Positions 1-8,840 of a stretch of DNA of 49,360 bases are shown one piece after another. The notes beneath the pieces were generated by a model that was given only the letters and a program-made list of their open reading frames with translations, was not told the origin of the DNA and did not search any database. The position numbers and the translations under genes are program-made. The stretch is from Porticoccaceae bacterium (lineage in GTDB: Bacteria; Pseudomonadota; Gammaproteobacteria; Pseudomonadales; Porticoccaceae): NCBI GenBank assembly GCA_029212965.1, contig JARGOV010000017.1, positions 2,193-51,552 on the forward strand. Reading direction: 5' to 3'. Numbering within the stretch: position 1 is the stretch's first letter; each line of letters begins with the position of its first letter.

Positions 1-920
1 TGCCCTGTGCGATGCTCAGCAATGAGGCTTTAAGCAAAGAGCTCAACACACTACGAGCACAAACGAATAAGCCCTATAGCGTCAATTTTTTTTGTCACAC
101 ATCTCCACCATCGCAACCTCAACAGGAAGCGGCCTGGCGCAAAATACTGGCACCCTATTACGAAGAATATGGACTAGATAGTGACGCCATACCCAAAGGG
201 CCTGAGCGCAGGCCTTTTAGTCATGAGACCGCAGATGTAATGGAAGCTTTCAAGCCAGCAGTGGTGAGCTTTCATTTTGGTCTGCCTGAAACAAAATTAT
301 TGGCACGCGTGAAAAACTGGGGTAGTAAGGTCATCGCTTCTGCCACCACTCTCGAGGAAGCACTATTTTTAGAGGCGGCAGGTGTAGACGGAATTATCGC
401 CCAAGGACTGGAGGCTGGCGGGCACCGTGGCAACTTTTTGAGCAATGACCTGAGTCGACAAATGGGGACGCTCTCTCTAGTGCCACAAATAGCTAATGCG
501 GTAAAACTGCCAGTAATCGCAACCGGTGGGATAGTCGATGCAAAAGGGGTGGCCGCAGCGAGGGCGCTAGGCGCTGCTGGTGTACAAATAGGTACAGCGT
601 ATTTACTCTGTGACGAAAGTACAACCAGCGTTCTGCACCGTAGAGCACTGGAAAGTGATGCCGCCCGCCACACCGTATTAACCAATATTTTTTCAGGCAG
701 GCCAGCGCGCGGCATTGTTAATCGCGCTATCACTGAACTCGGCCCCATGAATCATTCAGTGCCAGCCTTCCCGCTGGCGAGCACTGCTATGGCACCCTTG
801 CGAGCTGCATGTGAAAAACAAAGCAGTAAAGATTTTAGCCCTTTATGGTGTGGTCAAAATACCAGTGGCTGCAAAGAGGTCAGCGCCGCAGCATTAACTT
901 TGTCTTTAGCGGCAAGTTAG
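1..920 (+). CDS. Nitronate monooxygenase / NPD-family flavoprotein, 5' end cut off by the window
   Basis: FMN-dependent enzyme of the nitronate monooxygenase (2-nitropropane dioxygenase-like) family, which oxidises alkyl nitronates to carbonyl compounds and nitrite. The reading frame is open to base 3, with codons for Pro-Cys-Ala before the first Met at 12, and the visible protein starts in the middle of the family's first barrel strands. The N-terminus therefore lies outside the window. Visible marks are VNFFCH near the start, the catalytic-His motif EAGGHRG (about residue 138 counted from the Met at 12), and the phosphate-binding ATGGI and GAAGVQIGTAYL stretches further on. The product is cytoplasmic. 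The next gene is convergent with only about 40 bp between. Family assignment is firm; the physiological substrate is not known. Confidence 0.88.
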   Translation, partial: PCAMLSNEALSKELNTLRAQTNKPYSVNFFCHTSPPSQPQQEAAWRKILAPYYEEYGLDSDAIPKGPERRPFSHETADVMEAFKPAVVSFHFGLPETKLLARVKNWGSKVIASATTLEEALFLEAAGVDGIIAQGLEAGGHRGNFLSNDLSRQMGTLSLVPQIANAVKLPVIATGGIVDAKGVAAARALGAAGVQIGTAYLLCDESTTSVLHRRALESDAARHTVLTNIFSGRPARGIVNRAITELGPMNHSVPAFPLASTAMAPLRAACEKQSSKDFSPLWCGQNTSGCKEVSAAALTLSLAAS

Positions 921-960
921 TAAGTGTATCGGGCAACTATAAGTCGATCGCTATTTGTCT

Positions 961-1728
961 CTATTGACTACTCAGTAAGTCATGCACGTAACGAATGGGA
1001 ATCGCATAACTAATGCCCGAGGGCTTTTCTAACACTGTCTCTTTCGAGCCCTTGACGAAAACACTATTGATAACACCAATCACTTCTCCAGTATCACGCT
1101 TGTAAACAGGACTACCACTATTGCCGGGATAAGCGGTGGCATCGAGCTGGTACACCTCAAAAGGGTTGCGCATGCGCTTCATCTGGGCAGCAGTAATCGC
1201 GCGTGACGATATAGCCGGAATGACAATGGGGGTAATAGCCGAGATGATACCCTTGTGAGTAACCGGATAAAGACCCAGCACCATGCCGATAGGGAAGCCG
1301 GTGAGGGCAATGTCAGAGCCTTCACGAATCAAGGCTGCGTCCCCCAGACGCATGGCTGGCAAAGAACCGTCAATAATTTCGAGTAAAGCGAGGTCATGAT
1401 CTCTGTCTTCGCGTAACACCCTAACGATCATTGCATTACCCGTTTTACCTCTGCCCACAAAGATGGCCAAACTTTCTTTGTTAGCACGGTCCAGCTTTTC
1501 GGGTAGCACGTGATAGTTAGTAATTACCTGACGGCCGTTACCGACGACAAAGCCCGTACCACGAAAATTAATAGCTGGCTTCTGATTACCTCGAACAGGT
1601 CGCACAGTGCCAATACCCACAATACTGGGGCGCAGGCTATCGATCACATCGGCGAGCTCTGTGGTTCTGGCAAACGGTGAGAGCAGGAGAATAGCGGCAC
1701 AAAAGAGTATCCCGAACCAGGCTTTCAT
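961..1728 (-). CDS. Secreted trypsin-like serine protease (S1C/DegP-like, no PDZ domain)
   Basis: A 255-residue protein with an N-terminal signal sequence (hydrophobic stretch at residues 6-19, ending near FARTTEL), so it probably acts in the periplasm. The chymotrypsin-fold catalytic triad is visible: His73 in TNYHVL, Asp112 in DHDLALLEI, and Ser204 in GNSGSP. The chain ends after the protease domain, so it lacks the PDZ domains of DegP/DegS. The start is an ATG at 1728. It is convergent with the upstream flavoprotein gene and divergent from the ugd gene, so it is probably monocistronic. The peptide specificity cannot be told from sequence. Confidence 0.85.
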   Translation of the reverse strand: MKAWFGILFCAAILLLSPFARTTELADVIDSLRPSIVGIGTVRPVRGNQKPAINFRGTGFVVGNGRQVITNYHVLPEKLDRANKESLAIFVGRGKTGNAMIVRVLREDRDHDLALLEIIDGSLPAMRLGDAALIREGSDIALTGFPIGMVLGLYPVTHKGIISAITPIVIPAISSRAITAAQMKRMRNPFEVYQLDATAYPGNSGSPVYKRDTGEVIGVINSVFVKGSKETVLEKPSGISYAIPIRYVHDLLSSQ

Positions 1729-1850
1729 AATGTGGCTCCAGCAGTGCAGGTTGCAATCACGCCTGCTAGTGGGTTTAGGAGAAAATCGTACTCAAAATCA
1801 AGTTTGAGATAGGTAACACAGCAAACACTTTAACAAAAGCCCGCTTCAAT

Positions 1851-1867
1851 GTGGACAGTGTCCCCAC
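1851..1867. promoter_or_regulatory. Inverted repeat upstream of ugd, possible operator
   Basis: GGACA and TGTCC arms surround a single G inside GTGGACAGTGTCCCCAC, giving a short dyad. It lies 17 bases upstream of a TATAAT hexamer at 1884-1889 that could be the -10 box of the ugd gene. No convincing -35 box is seen at the normal distance. The dyad may be a regulator site, but no regulator is identified. Confidence 0.3.
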
Positions 1868-2017
1868 TACCCTCGCAGCAAGGTATAATCAGCACTTTCG
1901 ATAATCTTTAATAAAACGTAAGCACACAACAGACACAAGGATTTGCAGTGCAATGCCCTCGCACTAACTCTTCTACACCAACATTTATCCCATGATTTAA
2001 CAACAGGTTTCAAAAAA

Positions 2018-3352
2018 ATGAAAATATCCGTATTCGGCACCGGCTATGTCGGCCTTGTCACTGGAGCCTGCCTTGCAGAGGTGGGGCACGATGTCATTTG
2101 CATGGACGTCGACCAGGGAAAAATTGACCAACTCAATAATGGCATTCTACCTATTTGGGAAGCGGGACTTGAAGACATTGTGCAACGCAATCGTGAAGAT
2201 AACCGCCTGCGCTTCACCACCGATGCAGACCTTGTCGTAGCCCATGGTCTTATCCAGCTAATCGCCGTCGGTACTCCACCAGACGAAGATGGTTCTGCCG
2301 ATTTACAGTATGTTTTAGCCGTGGCTAAAACCATTGCCGAGCGAATGACAGAACAACGTATTATTGTCGATAAATCGACTGTGCCGGTCGGTACAGCCGA
2401 TAAAGTAAAAGCACAAGTAGAGGCTACGCTACAGAATCGTGGGAAAGACATCCCCTTCGCCGTGGTATCGAACCCCGAGTTTCTTAAAGAAGGCGCTGCA
2501 ATCAATGACTTCATGAAGCCCGACCGTATTATTATTGGCACTGATTCTAATGAAGCAGAAAAGCTACTGCGCGAACTCTACGAACCTTTTAACCGCCAGC
2601 AAGAACGCACAATGTTTATGGACATTCGTTCTGCCGAGCTGACAAAGTACGCTGCTAACGCCATGCTCGCCACCAAAATCAGCTTTATGAATGAACTATC
2701 AAATATGGCTGAATTGCTCGGTGCCGACATTGAAGCGGTACGTAAAGGCATGGGCTCCGATCCCCGCATCGGCTACCACTTTATTTATCCCGGCTGCGGC
2801 TATGGCGGTTCCTGCTTTCCCAAAGATGTTAAAGCCCTTTCCAAAACAGCTGAACAGCTAGGCTATAACGCTGAACTATTAAAGTCTGTTGACCACGTCA
2901 ATGAAAAACAAAAAACTCGCCTGTTTAGTAAGCTTACACATTACTTTGGCGGCATAGAAAACCTTACCGGTAAGACTATTGCGCTTTGGGGACTGGCTTT
3001 CAAACCTAATACTGACGACATGCGCGAAGCTCCGAGTCGTACTGTAATGGAAGCCTTGTGGCAAGCCGGTGCCAAAGTAAAAGCCTTCGACCCTGTGGCA
3101 ATGGATGAGACACAACGCATTTATGCAGACAACGAAAACCTGCAACTTTGTGACGACAAATACTCAGTCTTAAATGACAGCGATGCGCTGGTGATCTGCA
3201 CTGAGTGGCAGCAATTTCGCGCACCAGACTTTGATGAAATAGCCCTACGTTTGAACAACAAAGTCATTATCGATGGTCGCAACCTCTATTCACCTGAGCG
3301 GCTTGAAAAAGATAACTGGGCTTACTATGCCATCGGCCGTGGTCGGTCTTAA
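2018..3352 (+). CDS. ugd: UDP-glucose 6-dehydrogenase
   Basis: Oxidises UDP-glucose to UDP-glucuronate with two NAD+, feeding acidic-sugar polysaccharide synthesis. The 444-residue length is normal. The NAD-binding motif GTGYVG is at residues 7-12, the central helix and substrate lobe carry SNPEFLKEG (151-159), and the thiohemiacetal-forming Cys266 is in GGSCFPKD. The frame is open further upstream to a TTG at 1943, but the ATG at 2018 places the Rossmann strand [11 protein letters not shown] at the very N-terminus as in the family, so it is preferred. The epimerase gene follows after 26 bp and is probably cotranscribed. Together they would supply UDP-glucuronate and UDP-galacturonate. Confidence 0.95.
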   Translation: MKISVFGTGYVGLVTGACLAEVGHDVICMDVDQGKIDQLNNGILPIWEAGLEDIVQRNREDNRLRFTTDADLVVAHGLIQLIAVGTPPDEDGSADLQYVLAVAKTIAERMTEQRIIVDKSTVPVGTADKVKAQVEATLQNRGKDIPFAVVSNPEFLKEGAAINDFMKPDRIIIGTDSNEAEKLLRELYEPFNRQQERTMFMDIRSAELTKYAANAMLATKISFMNELSNMAELLGADIEAVRKGMGSDPRIGYHFIYPGCGYGGSCFPKDVKALSKTAEQLGYNAELLKSVDHVNEKQKTRLFSKLTHYFGGIENLTGKTIALWGLAFKPNTDDMREAPSRTVMEALWQAGAKVKAFDPVAMDETQRIYADNENLQLCDDKYSVLNDSDALVICTEWQQFRAPDFDEIALRLNNKVIIDGRNLYSPERLEKDNWAYYAIGRGRS

Positions 3353-3378
3353 GTAATAAACAAGAGATAAATGGACAG

Positions 3379-4431
3379 ATGAAAATATTAATTACTGGCA
3401 CCGCTGGTTTTATCGGTTCACACCTTGCCCTAAAATTCTTGGCGCGCGGTGATGAGGTTATCGGGCTCGACAATATTAACGACTATTACGATCAGCGCGT
3501 TAAATACGGTCGACTAAAGCGCGCCGGTATTAATATAAGCGACATCAGCTACAACCGTTGTGTTGCCAGCAATCAATATCCCAATTACCAATTTATTCAA
3601 CTCAACCTTGAAGATGCTGATAACTTAAATGCCCTGTTTGCGGAACAGCAATTCGATGCGGTCTGCAACCTCGCGGCACAGGCCGGAGTACGTTATAGCC
3701 TAACTAACCCTCAGGCTTATATCAGCAGTAATATCGTTGGTTTTTGCAATATTCTTGAATCCTGCCGCCATAATGGCGTTAAAAAGCTTAGCTACGCCAG
3801 TAGCTCTTCCGTTTATGGGCTCAACGAAGCTCAACCCTTTTCAACCTCCGCCAATGTCGATCACCCCATTAGCCTTTATGCTGCCAGTAAAAAATCCAAT
3901 GAGCTGATGGCCCACACCTATTCCCATCTTTACCAATTATCCACAACTGGACTACGCTTTTTTACAGTGTACGGCCCTTGGGGAAGGCCCGACATGGCTT
4001 TATACCTGTTTACGAAAGCTATTCTTGAAGGCAAGTCGATTGATGTGTTCAATCACGGAGAGATGCAAAGGGACTTCACCTACATTGACGACATTGTCGG
4101 GGGCATTATTCGTGTCATCGACAATCCACCCAAAGGCAATGCCTCTTGGGATGGCAAAACCCCAGATCCTTCGAGCTCGCCAGCACCCTATAAAATTTAC
4201 AATATTGGCAACAACAACCCTGTGCGCCTAATGGATTTTATTAGTGCTCTAGAAAACAAATTGGGAAAAACGGCAAATAAGAATATGCTACCCCTACAAC
4301 CCGGCGATGTACCTAGTACGTATGCCGATGTCAGTGACCTGGTTAGCGACCTCGACTATCAACCGCAAACCTCAATACAGGAAGGCATTAATCGCTTCGT
4401 CGACTGGTATAGGGATTTTTTTAATTGCTAA
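3379..4431 (+). CDS. NAD-dependent epimerase, UDP-glucuronate 4-epimerase-like
   Basis: Extended short-chain dehydrogenase of 350 residues with the NAD motif GTAGFIG at 7-13, the catalytic segment SSSSVYG (141-147), and the Tyr167/Lys171 pair in YAASKK. Features typical of UDP-glucuronate 4-epimerases are the early DNINDYYD segment, the [15 protein letters not shown] run and the following DFTYIDD. It sits 26 bp behind ugd, whose product is the expected substrate, so it probably makes UDP-galacturonate. Similar enzymes act on UDP-GlcNAc or other nucleotide sugars, so the substrate is inferred from context. It is cytoplasmic. Confidence 0.88.
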   Translation: MKILITGTAGFIGSHLALKFLARGDEVIGLDNINDYYDQRVKYGRLKRAGINISDISYNRCVASNQYPNYQFIQLNLEDADNLNALFAEQQFDAVCNLAAQAGVRYSLTNPQAYISSNIVGFCNILESCRHNGVKKLSYASSSSVYGLNEAQPFSTSANVDHPISLYAASKKSNELMAHTYSHLYQLSTTGLRFFTVYGPWGRPDMALYLFTKAILEGKSIDVFNHGEMQRDFTYIDDIVGGIIRVIDNPPKGNASWDGKTPDPSSSPAPYKIYNIGNNNPVRLMDFISALENKLGKTANKNMLPLQPGDVPSTYADVSDLVSDLDYQPQTSIQEGINRFVDWYRDFFNC

Positions 4432-4563
4432 AAACTTCATTCAACATCTTGATGCGATCATCTAAATTACGAATAGTAAACAAGCGATAGTAATAATCGA
4501 TTACGCGACATAACCTTGATTTCTCAACTCGATATCTGGATAACGATAAATCAGAAACTGGGA

Positions 4564-4589
4564 TTCTAGCGATTGCTTAGAAATTTTTT
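4564..4589 (+). terminator. Weak intrinsic terminator after the ugd-epimerase pair
   Basis: TTCTAGC pairs with GCTTAGAA with one bulged base around a GATT loop, followed directly by ATTTTTTA. The stem is short and the gene stop lies about 130 bp upstream, so this is only a candidate. Confidence 0.4.
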
Positions 4590-4635
4590 AAAGGCCTGAT
4601 TTTATATAGAAGAGTGGAACACTGAAAATCAAATA

Positions 4636-4839
4636 TTACTTCTCAAGTGCAAACACTATTTTCAGGTCTACGATGTATTCTTTGATCACGCCAGCTTCAA
4701 CTTTGGCGCGCTCGCCAACAATCTCAATAGACTCAATACCGCGCAAGGTTTGGCTCGCCCGGGCATAACCTTTTTCCAGAGCATCCTTAAAACTTACTGG
4801 CGAAGCGGCACTGACACTTGATACGCTCGATACGCTCAT
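4636..4839 (-). CDS. Dodecin-like small protein, copy 1
   Basis: A 67-residue protein with the dodecin fold signature: a helix region SFKDALEKGYARASQTLRGI, then beta strands ending EYIVDLKIVFALEK. Dodecins form hollow dodecamers that store flavins or related cofactors in the cytoplasm. By eye alignment, the tryptophan that stacks on flavin in archaeal and bacterial dodecins is replaced by Glu (the SIEIVGER stretch), so flavin binding is uncertain. The N-terminus is Ser/Val rich. The start is fixed by the AGGAG ribosome site 9 bases upstream. It is the last gene of the minus-strand block and follows a paralogue by 9 bp. Confidence 0.8.
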   Translation of the reverse strand: MSVSSVSSVSAASPVSFKDALEKGYARASQTLRGIESIEIVGERAKVEAGVIKEYIVDLKIVFALEK

Positions 4840-4848
4840 CTGAAACTC

Positions 4849-5070
4849 CTATAAATGTAATAAATCAGGCGGTGTTATGGTGAATTTCAAGTAAGCACGA
4901 ACTTGAAAATTGGGTTCGCCACTAGGCTCTATACAAACCGATTTACTCACGACTTCTACAGTGTGAATACCTCGCAATGTTTTATTAGCCCGCTGTAAAA
5001 TACGCTCAATCGCTTCCTCAAATGATACCAGTGAGGTGCCGATTAATTCATTCTCTTTACCATGCGTCAT
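4849..5070 (-). CDS. Dodecin-like small protein, copy 2
   Basis: A 73-residue dodecin-family protein: helix SFEEAIERILQRANKTLRGI followed by strands with HTVEVVSKS and YLKFTIT. As in the neighbouring copy, the usual flavin-stacking Trp position appears to be Glu. It differs clearly from copy 1 and has a longer C-terminus (PPDLLHL), so the two are old paralogues, or could form a mixed shell. A GGAAGGG ribosome site precedes the ATG. It lies 16 bp after the MBL-fold hydrolase gene and is probably in its transcript. Confidence 0.78.
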   Translation of the reverse strand: MTHGKENELIGTSLVSFEEAIERILQRANKTLRGIHTVEVVSKSVCIEPSGEPNFQVRAYLKFTITPPDLLHL

Positions 5071-5086
5071 GACAGCCCTTCCTTAT

Positions 5087-6133
5087 TTAGTATGTTACTG
5101 ACTTGAATATGACACCGGGTTCTGGGGTCGCCAGTAGCGCATAATGTACCACCCCAGCCACCTCTTTCGCCGTCACATAACCTTCATCTAGCAGGAGGTC
5201 GAGATGCCCCATTACCTCAGAGATTACCGCATAAAGTTGCTCTTCCCAAACTTTTGGAAAGAGCTGTTGACCTACCTCAAGTGGTGTCTGCTCACCGCCT
5301 TTCTCAAGTATCTTCGCTATTTTCAACAAGCGCCGTTCCGTCGACAGTTTATAACCCACAATTAACTGTCGATGATCCTGAAAAACATCACCGTGGCTTG
5401 GGTAAATATAGCGTACTTCATAAGGTAACACTTTATCAGCAGAGCCGTAATATTGAGACAATGTATGAATTCGTTCGCCCTCTGGGGTTTCAGGAAATTC
5501 CAATAAACACACAGGTGTCACATCGGGGAGTAAGTGATCACCAGAGAACATTTGTTGACTCTGCGCCTGCCAGAAAACCACTTCTTCAGGGCAGTGTCCC
5601 GGCGTATGAATCACTTTCAAATCAAAACCCTTAATGGGCACGACGTCGTTATCTTTTAGCTCGCGATCAAGCTCACAGGGCTTGAAAATATCCGCAATAT
5701 AGGCCCGATAATCATAGGCTTTGTCATACATTTGGGCACTAAAACCGTAGCGCTGTAGAACGGCTCGCTCAACTTCTATGCGCTCGGGTGACGGAAGAAA
5801 ACTTGCGATGGTTGAGCTGACATTTTCATGGCCCCAAATCTCGCAATCCGAAGTTTCACGAATGCGACTGGCTTGCCCCATGTGATCCGTATGAGCATGG
5901 GTGAGTAACAACAAAGTAATATCTTTAATACCATAACCAGCTTCATTCAGACCTGCCTGTAAAGCTTGCCAGGCCTCTTCTGTACCCACACCGGTATCAA
6001 TCAGCACCAACTGATCGGAACCTGCTTCTGGCAAAATCACATAGCTATTGATATCACCAACACCAAAAGGGGTGGGAGTAGGAATACGTAAAATACGCCC
6101 GAAACGTTTTACAGCCACTGGCTCGGCGCTCAC
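5087..6133 (-). CDS. Metallo-beta-lactamase-fold hydrolase with C-terminal winged-helix-like tail
   Basis: A 348-residue cytoplasmic protein of the MBL superfamily. The metal-binding motif HAHTDH is at residues 79-84, with IDTGVG just before it and HTPGHCPEEVVF and SGDHLL further on, so a binuclear zinc site is likely. The C-terminal 90 residues resemble the LACTB2-like helical extension. The best start visible is a GTG at 6133; no ATG is in frame nearby. It belongs to the minus-strand catabolic block, where it may cleave an ester, lactone or CoA thioester. The substrate is unknown. Confidence 0.82.
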   Translation of the reverse strand: MSAEPVAVKRFGRILRIPTPTPFGVGDINSYVILPEAGSDQLVLIDTGVGTEEAWQALQAGLNEAGYGIKDITLLLLTHAHTDHMGQASRIRETSDCEIWGHENVSSTIASFLPSPERIEVERAVLQRYGFSAQMYDKAYDYRAYIADIFKPCELDRELKDNDVVPIKGFDLKVIHTPGHCPEEVVFWQAQSQQMFSGDHLLPDVTPVCLLEFPETPEGERIHTLSQYYGSADKVLPYEVRYIYPSHGDVFQDHRQLIVGYKLSTERRLLKIAKILEKGGEQTPLEVGQQLFPKVWEEQLYAVISEVMGHLDLLLDEGYVTAKEVAGVVHYALLATPEPGVIFKSVTY

Positions 6134-6211
6134 CGACTCGACCCACCCATAACTGTAACGAATTTATAGAAGGTCGCTGAAATCAACGTTGGAGCGTTAA
6201 GATGTAACATA

Positions 6212-6829
6212 CTATGAATCACTGTTATCGGCCTTCATGTCTAGAACCTCAACAGTTTCAGGCGCTTGATAGTAATCGGGGAAATCTTCTTTGACGACCG
6301 GACTTTGCGGCGACCAGGTGAAACAGCCATTGAGCATAAAAGGGGCTTGGTCGGATTCCATTTCACCGCGATCTGCCGGCTCCAAGCCCATCAACTCGCG
6401 TGCATAGTCAGCCGATAAGGTTTGAAAAGTTACCGTTGCTAGAGGGCCTAATAACTCAGCGAGGTGAGTGCAACCCAGAACACCACCCACCACCTCACGT
6501 ACTCGTCTGTTCCAGCCAGCGCCTATTTTTAGGCCTACGATACCTTGAAAATTGCCCAACACATCAGAGCAAATGGTATAGGGCTGCACATCCATCACCA
6601 CCTCAATAGCCTGCACGACCAATTCCCGATCAATGGTCAGACGTATCGACATATCATGCACCGGCAAGCCTGAAGCCACTGTGCCTCGCCATTTGTTCTC
6701 GTAGGTATAGGTTTTCTTGTCGACGATGTGTGCCTCAATATCCCACAGGCCATCATCGCGGTAATAACCCGTTAAATCGATGTTGCGGGTGTGTAAGTGC
6801 TGTCGAGCTTGCGGTGGTGATAAAGGCAT
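6212..6829 (-). CDS. DUF2889 family protein
   Basis: A 205-residue protein matching the DUF2889 family pattern: RNIDLTGYYRDDGLWDIEAH near the N-terminus, VHDMSIRLTID in the middle, and the conserved GAGWNRRVREVVGGVLGCTHL run with TELL-like sequence after it. No signal peptide or membrane segment is seen. The biochemical role of the family is unknown. Members often sit beside oxidoreductase and acyl-CoA catabolic genes in sphingomonads and marine gammaproteobacteria, as here, which is general knowledge and not a function. It lies between the MBL hydrolase and the alcohol dehydrogenase on the same strand. Confidence 0.8.
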   Translation of the reverse strand: MPLSPPQARQHLHTRNIDLTGYYRDDGLWDIEAHIVDKKTYTYENKWRGTVASGLPVHDMSIRLTIDRELVVQAIEVVMDVQPYTICSDVLGNFQGIVGLKIGAGWNRRVREVVGGVLGCTHLAELLGPLATVTFQTLSADYARELMGLEPADRGEMESDQAPFMLNGCFTWSPQSPVVKEDFPDYYQAPETVEVLDMKADNSDS

Positions 6830-6887
6830 CAGTTAAAACGTTCCTGTTTTTTTAAATTAGACCCTGGGTGAATGGCTAAACCACACA

Positions 6888-7904
6888 TCAGGGCGTGAGT
6901 ACCACACGACCTTTAATATCGCCGGCGTGTAAGCGTGCGACAACTTCGTTTATCGCGTCTAAAGGCTGACGCTCAATATGGGGTGTAATATGTCCCAGGC
7001 GCGCCAGTTCGAGCACTTCTTTAAGCTCCTGGCGGTTGCCCCAAATACTGGTGGTTACCTCAACCTCTAGAGGGATTTCCCAAAAAGTAAAGGGTAACGT
7101 ACCACCAGCAATGCCCACCACCACAATTTTCCCAGCGACGGCAACACTAGCCGCGGCACTTTTCAGTGTCGCATCGGCACCAACAAAGTCGATAACAGCA
7201 TCGGCACCAATACCATCGGTGGCGGCCTTCACTTCAGCACCGACATCACCCCCGGCATTGATGATTACATCCGCACCCAGCTCTTTGGCCATCGCCAGTT
7301 TTTCATCACTCAGATCAATGGCAATCAAACGCACAGAGGGTGCTAGAGCCTGGGCAATTTGCAAGGCCATGTGGCCGAGGCCGCCGACACCGATAATCGC
7401 CAAAGTGCGGCCCGGGGCCAACTTCGACAAGGTCTTTTTGACCGCTCGATAGGGCGTCAAAGCCGCATCGGTAAGCGGTGCAGCAACCACGGGGTCGAGG
7501 CCATTGAGTTTCACCAGATTGCGCGAGTGGGGCACGTAGAGCTTCTCGGCCCAGCCGCCATCAACCATAATTCCAGGATAGATTGGGTTTTGGCAGAGGT
7601 TCTCTTCACCCTGCTCGCAGAAGCGGCAGCCACCGCAACCCCAGGCGCCGAAAACTGCCACACCGTCACCCACGGCGACATCTTTCACGTCACTACCCAC
7701 AGCTTCAACAATGCCGGCATTTTCATGACCCAGTGTGATGGGCTGTTGGCGTGTACCCACTTCCCCATCAATAACATGCAGGTCGGAATGGCATACGCCG
7801 GCACCCGATATACGTACCAGCACGCCGGTGGGTCCAACGTCGGGTTCGGGCAATTCTTCTACGGTCAGTGGTTTACCCACGCCATTAAATCTTGTTGCTT
7901 TCAT
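6888..7904 (-). CDS. Zinc-dependent NAD(P) alcohol dehydrogenase (MDR family)
   Basis: A 338-residue medium-chain dehydrogenase/reductase that should interconvert an alcohol and an aldehyde or ketone. Catalytic zinc ligands are Cys38 and His60 (GHEN motif). Structural zinc ligands are Cys90, Cys93, Cys96 and Cys104 in GCGGCRFCEQGEENLC. The Rossmann motif GVGGLG is at 172-177. The length and motifs fit the AdhP/AdhA class. A GAGGA ribosome site sits 8 bases before the ATG. Its place between hydrolase and SDR genes suggests it oxidises an alcohol intermediate of one pathway. Confidence 0.9.
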   Translation of the reverse strand: MKATRFNGVGKPLTVEELPEPDVGPTGVLVRISGAGVCHSDLHVIDGEVGTRQQPITLGHENAGIVEAVGSDVKDVAVGDGVAVFGAWGCGGCRFCEQGEENLCQNPIYPGIMVDGGWAEKLYVPHSRNLVKLNGLDPVVAAPLTDAALTPYRAVKKTLSKLAPGRTLAIIGVGGLGHMALQIAQALAPSVRLIAIDLSDEKLAMAKELGADVIINAGGDVGAEVKAATDGIGADAVIDFVGADATLKSAAASVAVAGKIVVVGIAGGTLPFTFWEIPLEVEVTTSIWGNRQELKEVLELARLGHITPHIERQPLDAINEVVARLHAGDIKGRVVLTP

Positions 7905-7954
7905 TAATATGTCCTCAACAGGCTTAAGCCTTTATTCTTGCACTGTGTGCTCAT

Positions 7955-8806
7955 TCAGCACTTGAGTTTATAGCGCTCACCATCGGCGACAATATAACCC
8001 GCCGTGGGTGGTGAAAAATGAGTGCCGATGACCAGCACCGGCTTATCAACATATTTGCCATAAAAATCCCAGCGGGTGTCGATAGCTTTCGGCGGATCGT
8101 AATCGGCATAGCAGGACCACTCGGGGCGCGCCAGCTGACAGGGGTGGTGGGTCATATCACCGGTAATGACCGCATCTTCGCCGCCCGATGAAATACGTAC
8201 GCTGATTTGCCCTGCTGTGTGCCCGTGAGTGGGTTCAAACCACACCTCGTCGTTGACACGATGATCGCAGGGGACCAGATCAGCTAAACCGGCATCGATT
8301 ACCGGTTGTACCGAGTCCTCTAGCACCGGGCCAAAGTGTTCAGTGTCAGGTTCCTTTTCCCACGCTTCCCACTCCTTACGACCAAACAGGTAGCGCGCAT
8401 TAGGGAAGGTTGGCACCCATTCACCATCAACCAGCATGGTATTCCAGCCAACGTGATCGACATGTAAATGGGTACAAATGACATAGTCAATACTTTCCCG
8501 GGGGTGGCCTGCTGCCGCAAGATTTTCAAGAAAGGGACCCTTGCGCATTGCCCAGGCTTCAGTAGTACGCTCTTTGTCGTTACCCAGGCAGGTATCGACC
8601 ATGATTTTCACCCCCTGCGTTTCTATAATCAGGGCGTGAATGCTCATTTTCAGCCAGCCCCTGTCGGTAATAAAATTGGGACTCAACCAATCGATTGCTA
8701 ACAGCTTCTCCGGTGTCGCGTCTGGCAAGACAAACTTACCGGGGACAGGGGAATCCTCTTCAACAATTTTAGTAATTCTGACATCGCCAACCTGCCAATC
8801 TGCCAT
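7955..8806 (-). CDS. Metallo-beta-lactamase-fold hydrolase (lactonase-like)
   Basis: A 283-residue MBL-fold protein with HLHVDH (residues 113-118) preceded by a MVDTCLGND strand, then PTHGHTAGQ and ITGDMTHHP, so all metal-ligand motifs are present. The arrangement resembles AHL-lactonase/aryl-sulfatase-like groups that open lactones or esters. The frame is open to a GTG at 8812, but AAGGAG lies only one base before that codon and 7 bases before the ATG at 8806, so the ATG is chosen. It sits among a flavin oxygenase, SDR and ADH genes. A role in opening a ring made by the oxygenase is an inference. Confidence 0.85.
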   Translation of the reverse strand: MADWQVGDVRITKIVEEDSPVPGKFVLPDATPEKLLAIDWLSPNFITDRGWLKMSIHALIIETQGVKIMVDTCLGNDKERTTEAWAMRKGPFLENLAAAGHPRESIDYVICTHLHVDHVGWNTMLVDGEWVPTFPNARYLFGRKEWEAWEKEPDTEHFGPVLEDSVQPVIDAGLADLVPCDHRVNDEVWFEPTHGHTAGQISVRISSGGEDAVITGDMTHHPCQLARPEWSCYADYDPPKAIDTRWDFYGKYVDKPVLVIGTHFSPPTAGYIVADGERYKLKC

Positions 8807-8840
8807 TACCACTCTCCTTCAAATTTTGTAGACACCTTGT

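Noticed and set aside
7359-7907. Open frame of 182 codons on the plus strand
   Set aside because: It is antisense to the zinc alcohol dehydrogenase, which has all its motifs; the plus-strand product has no recognisable family.
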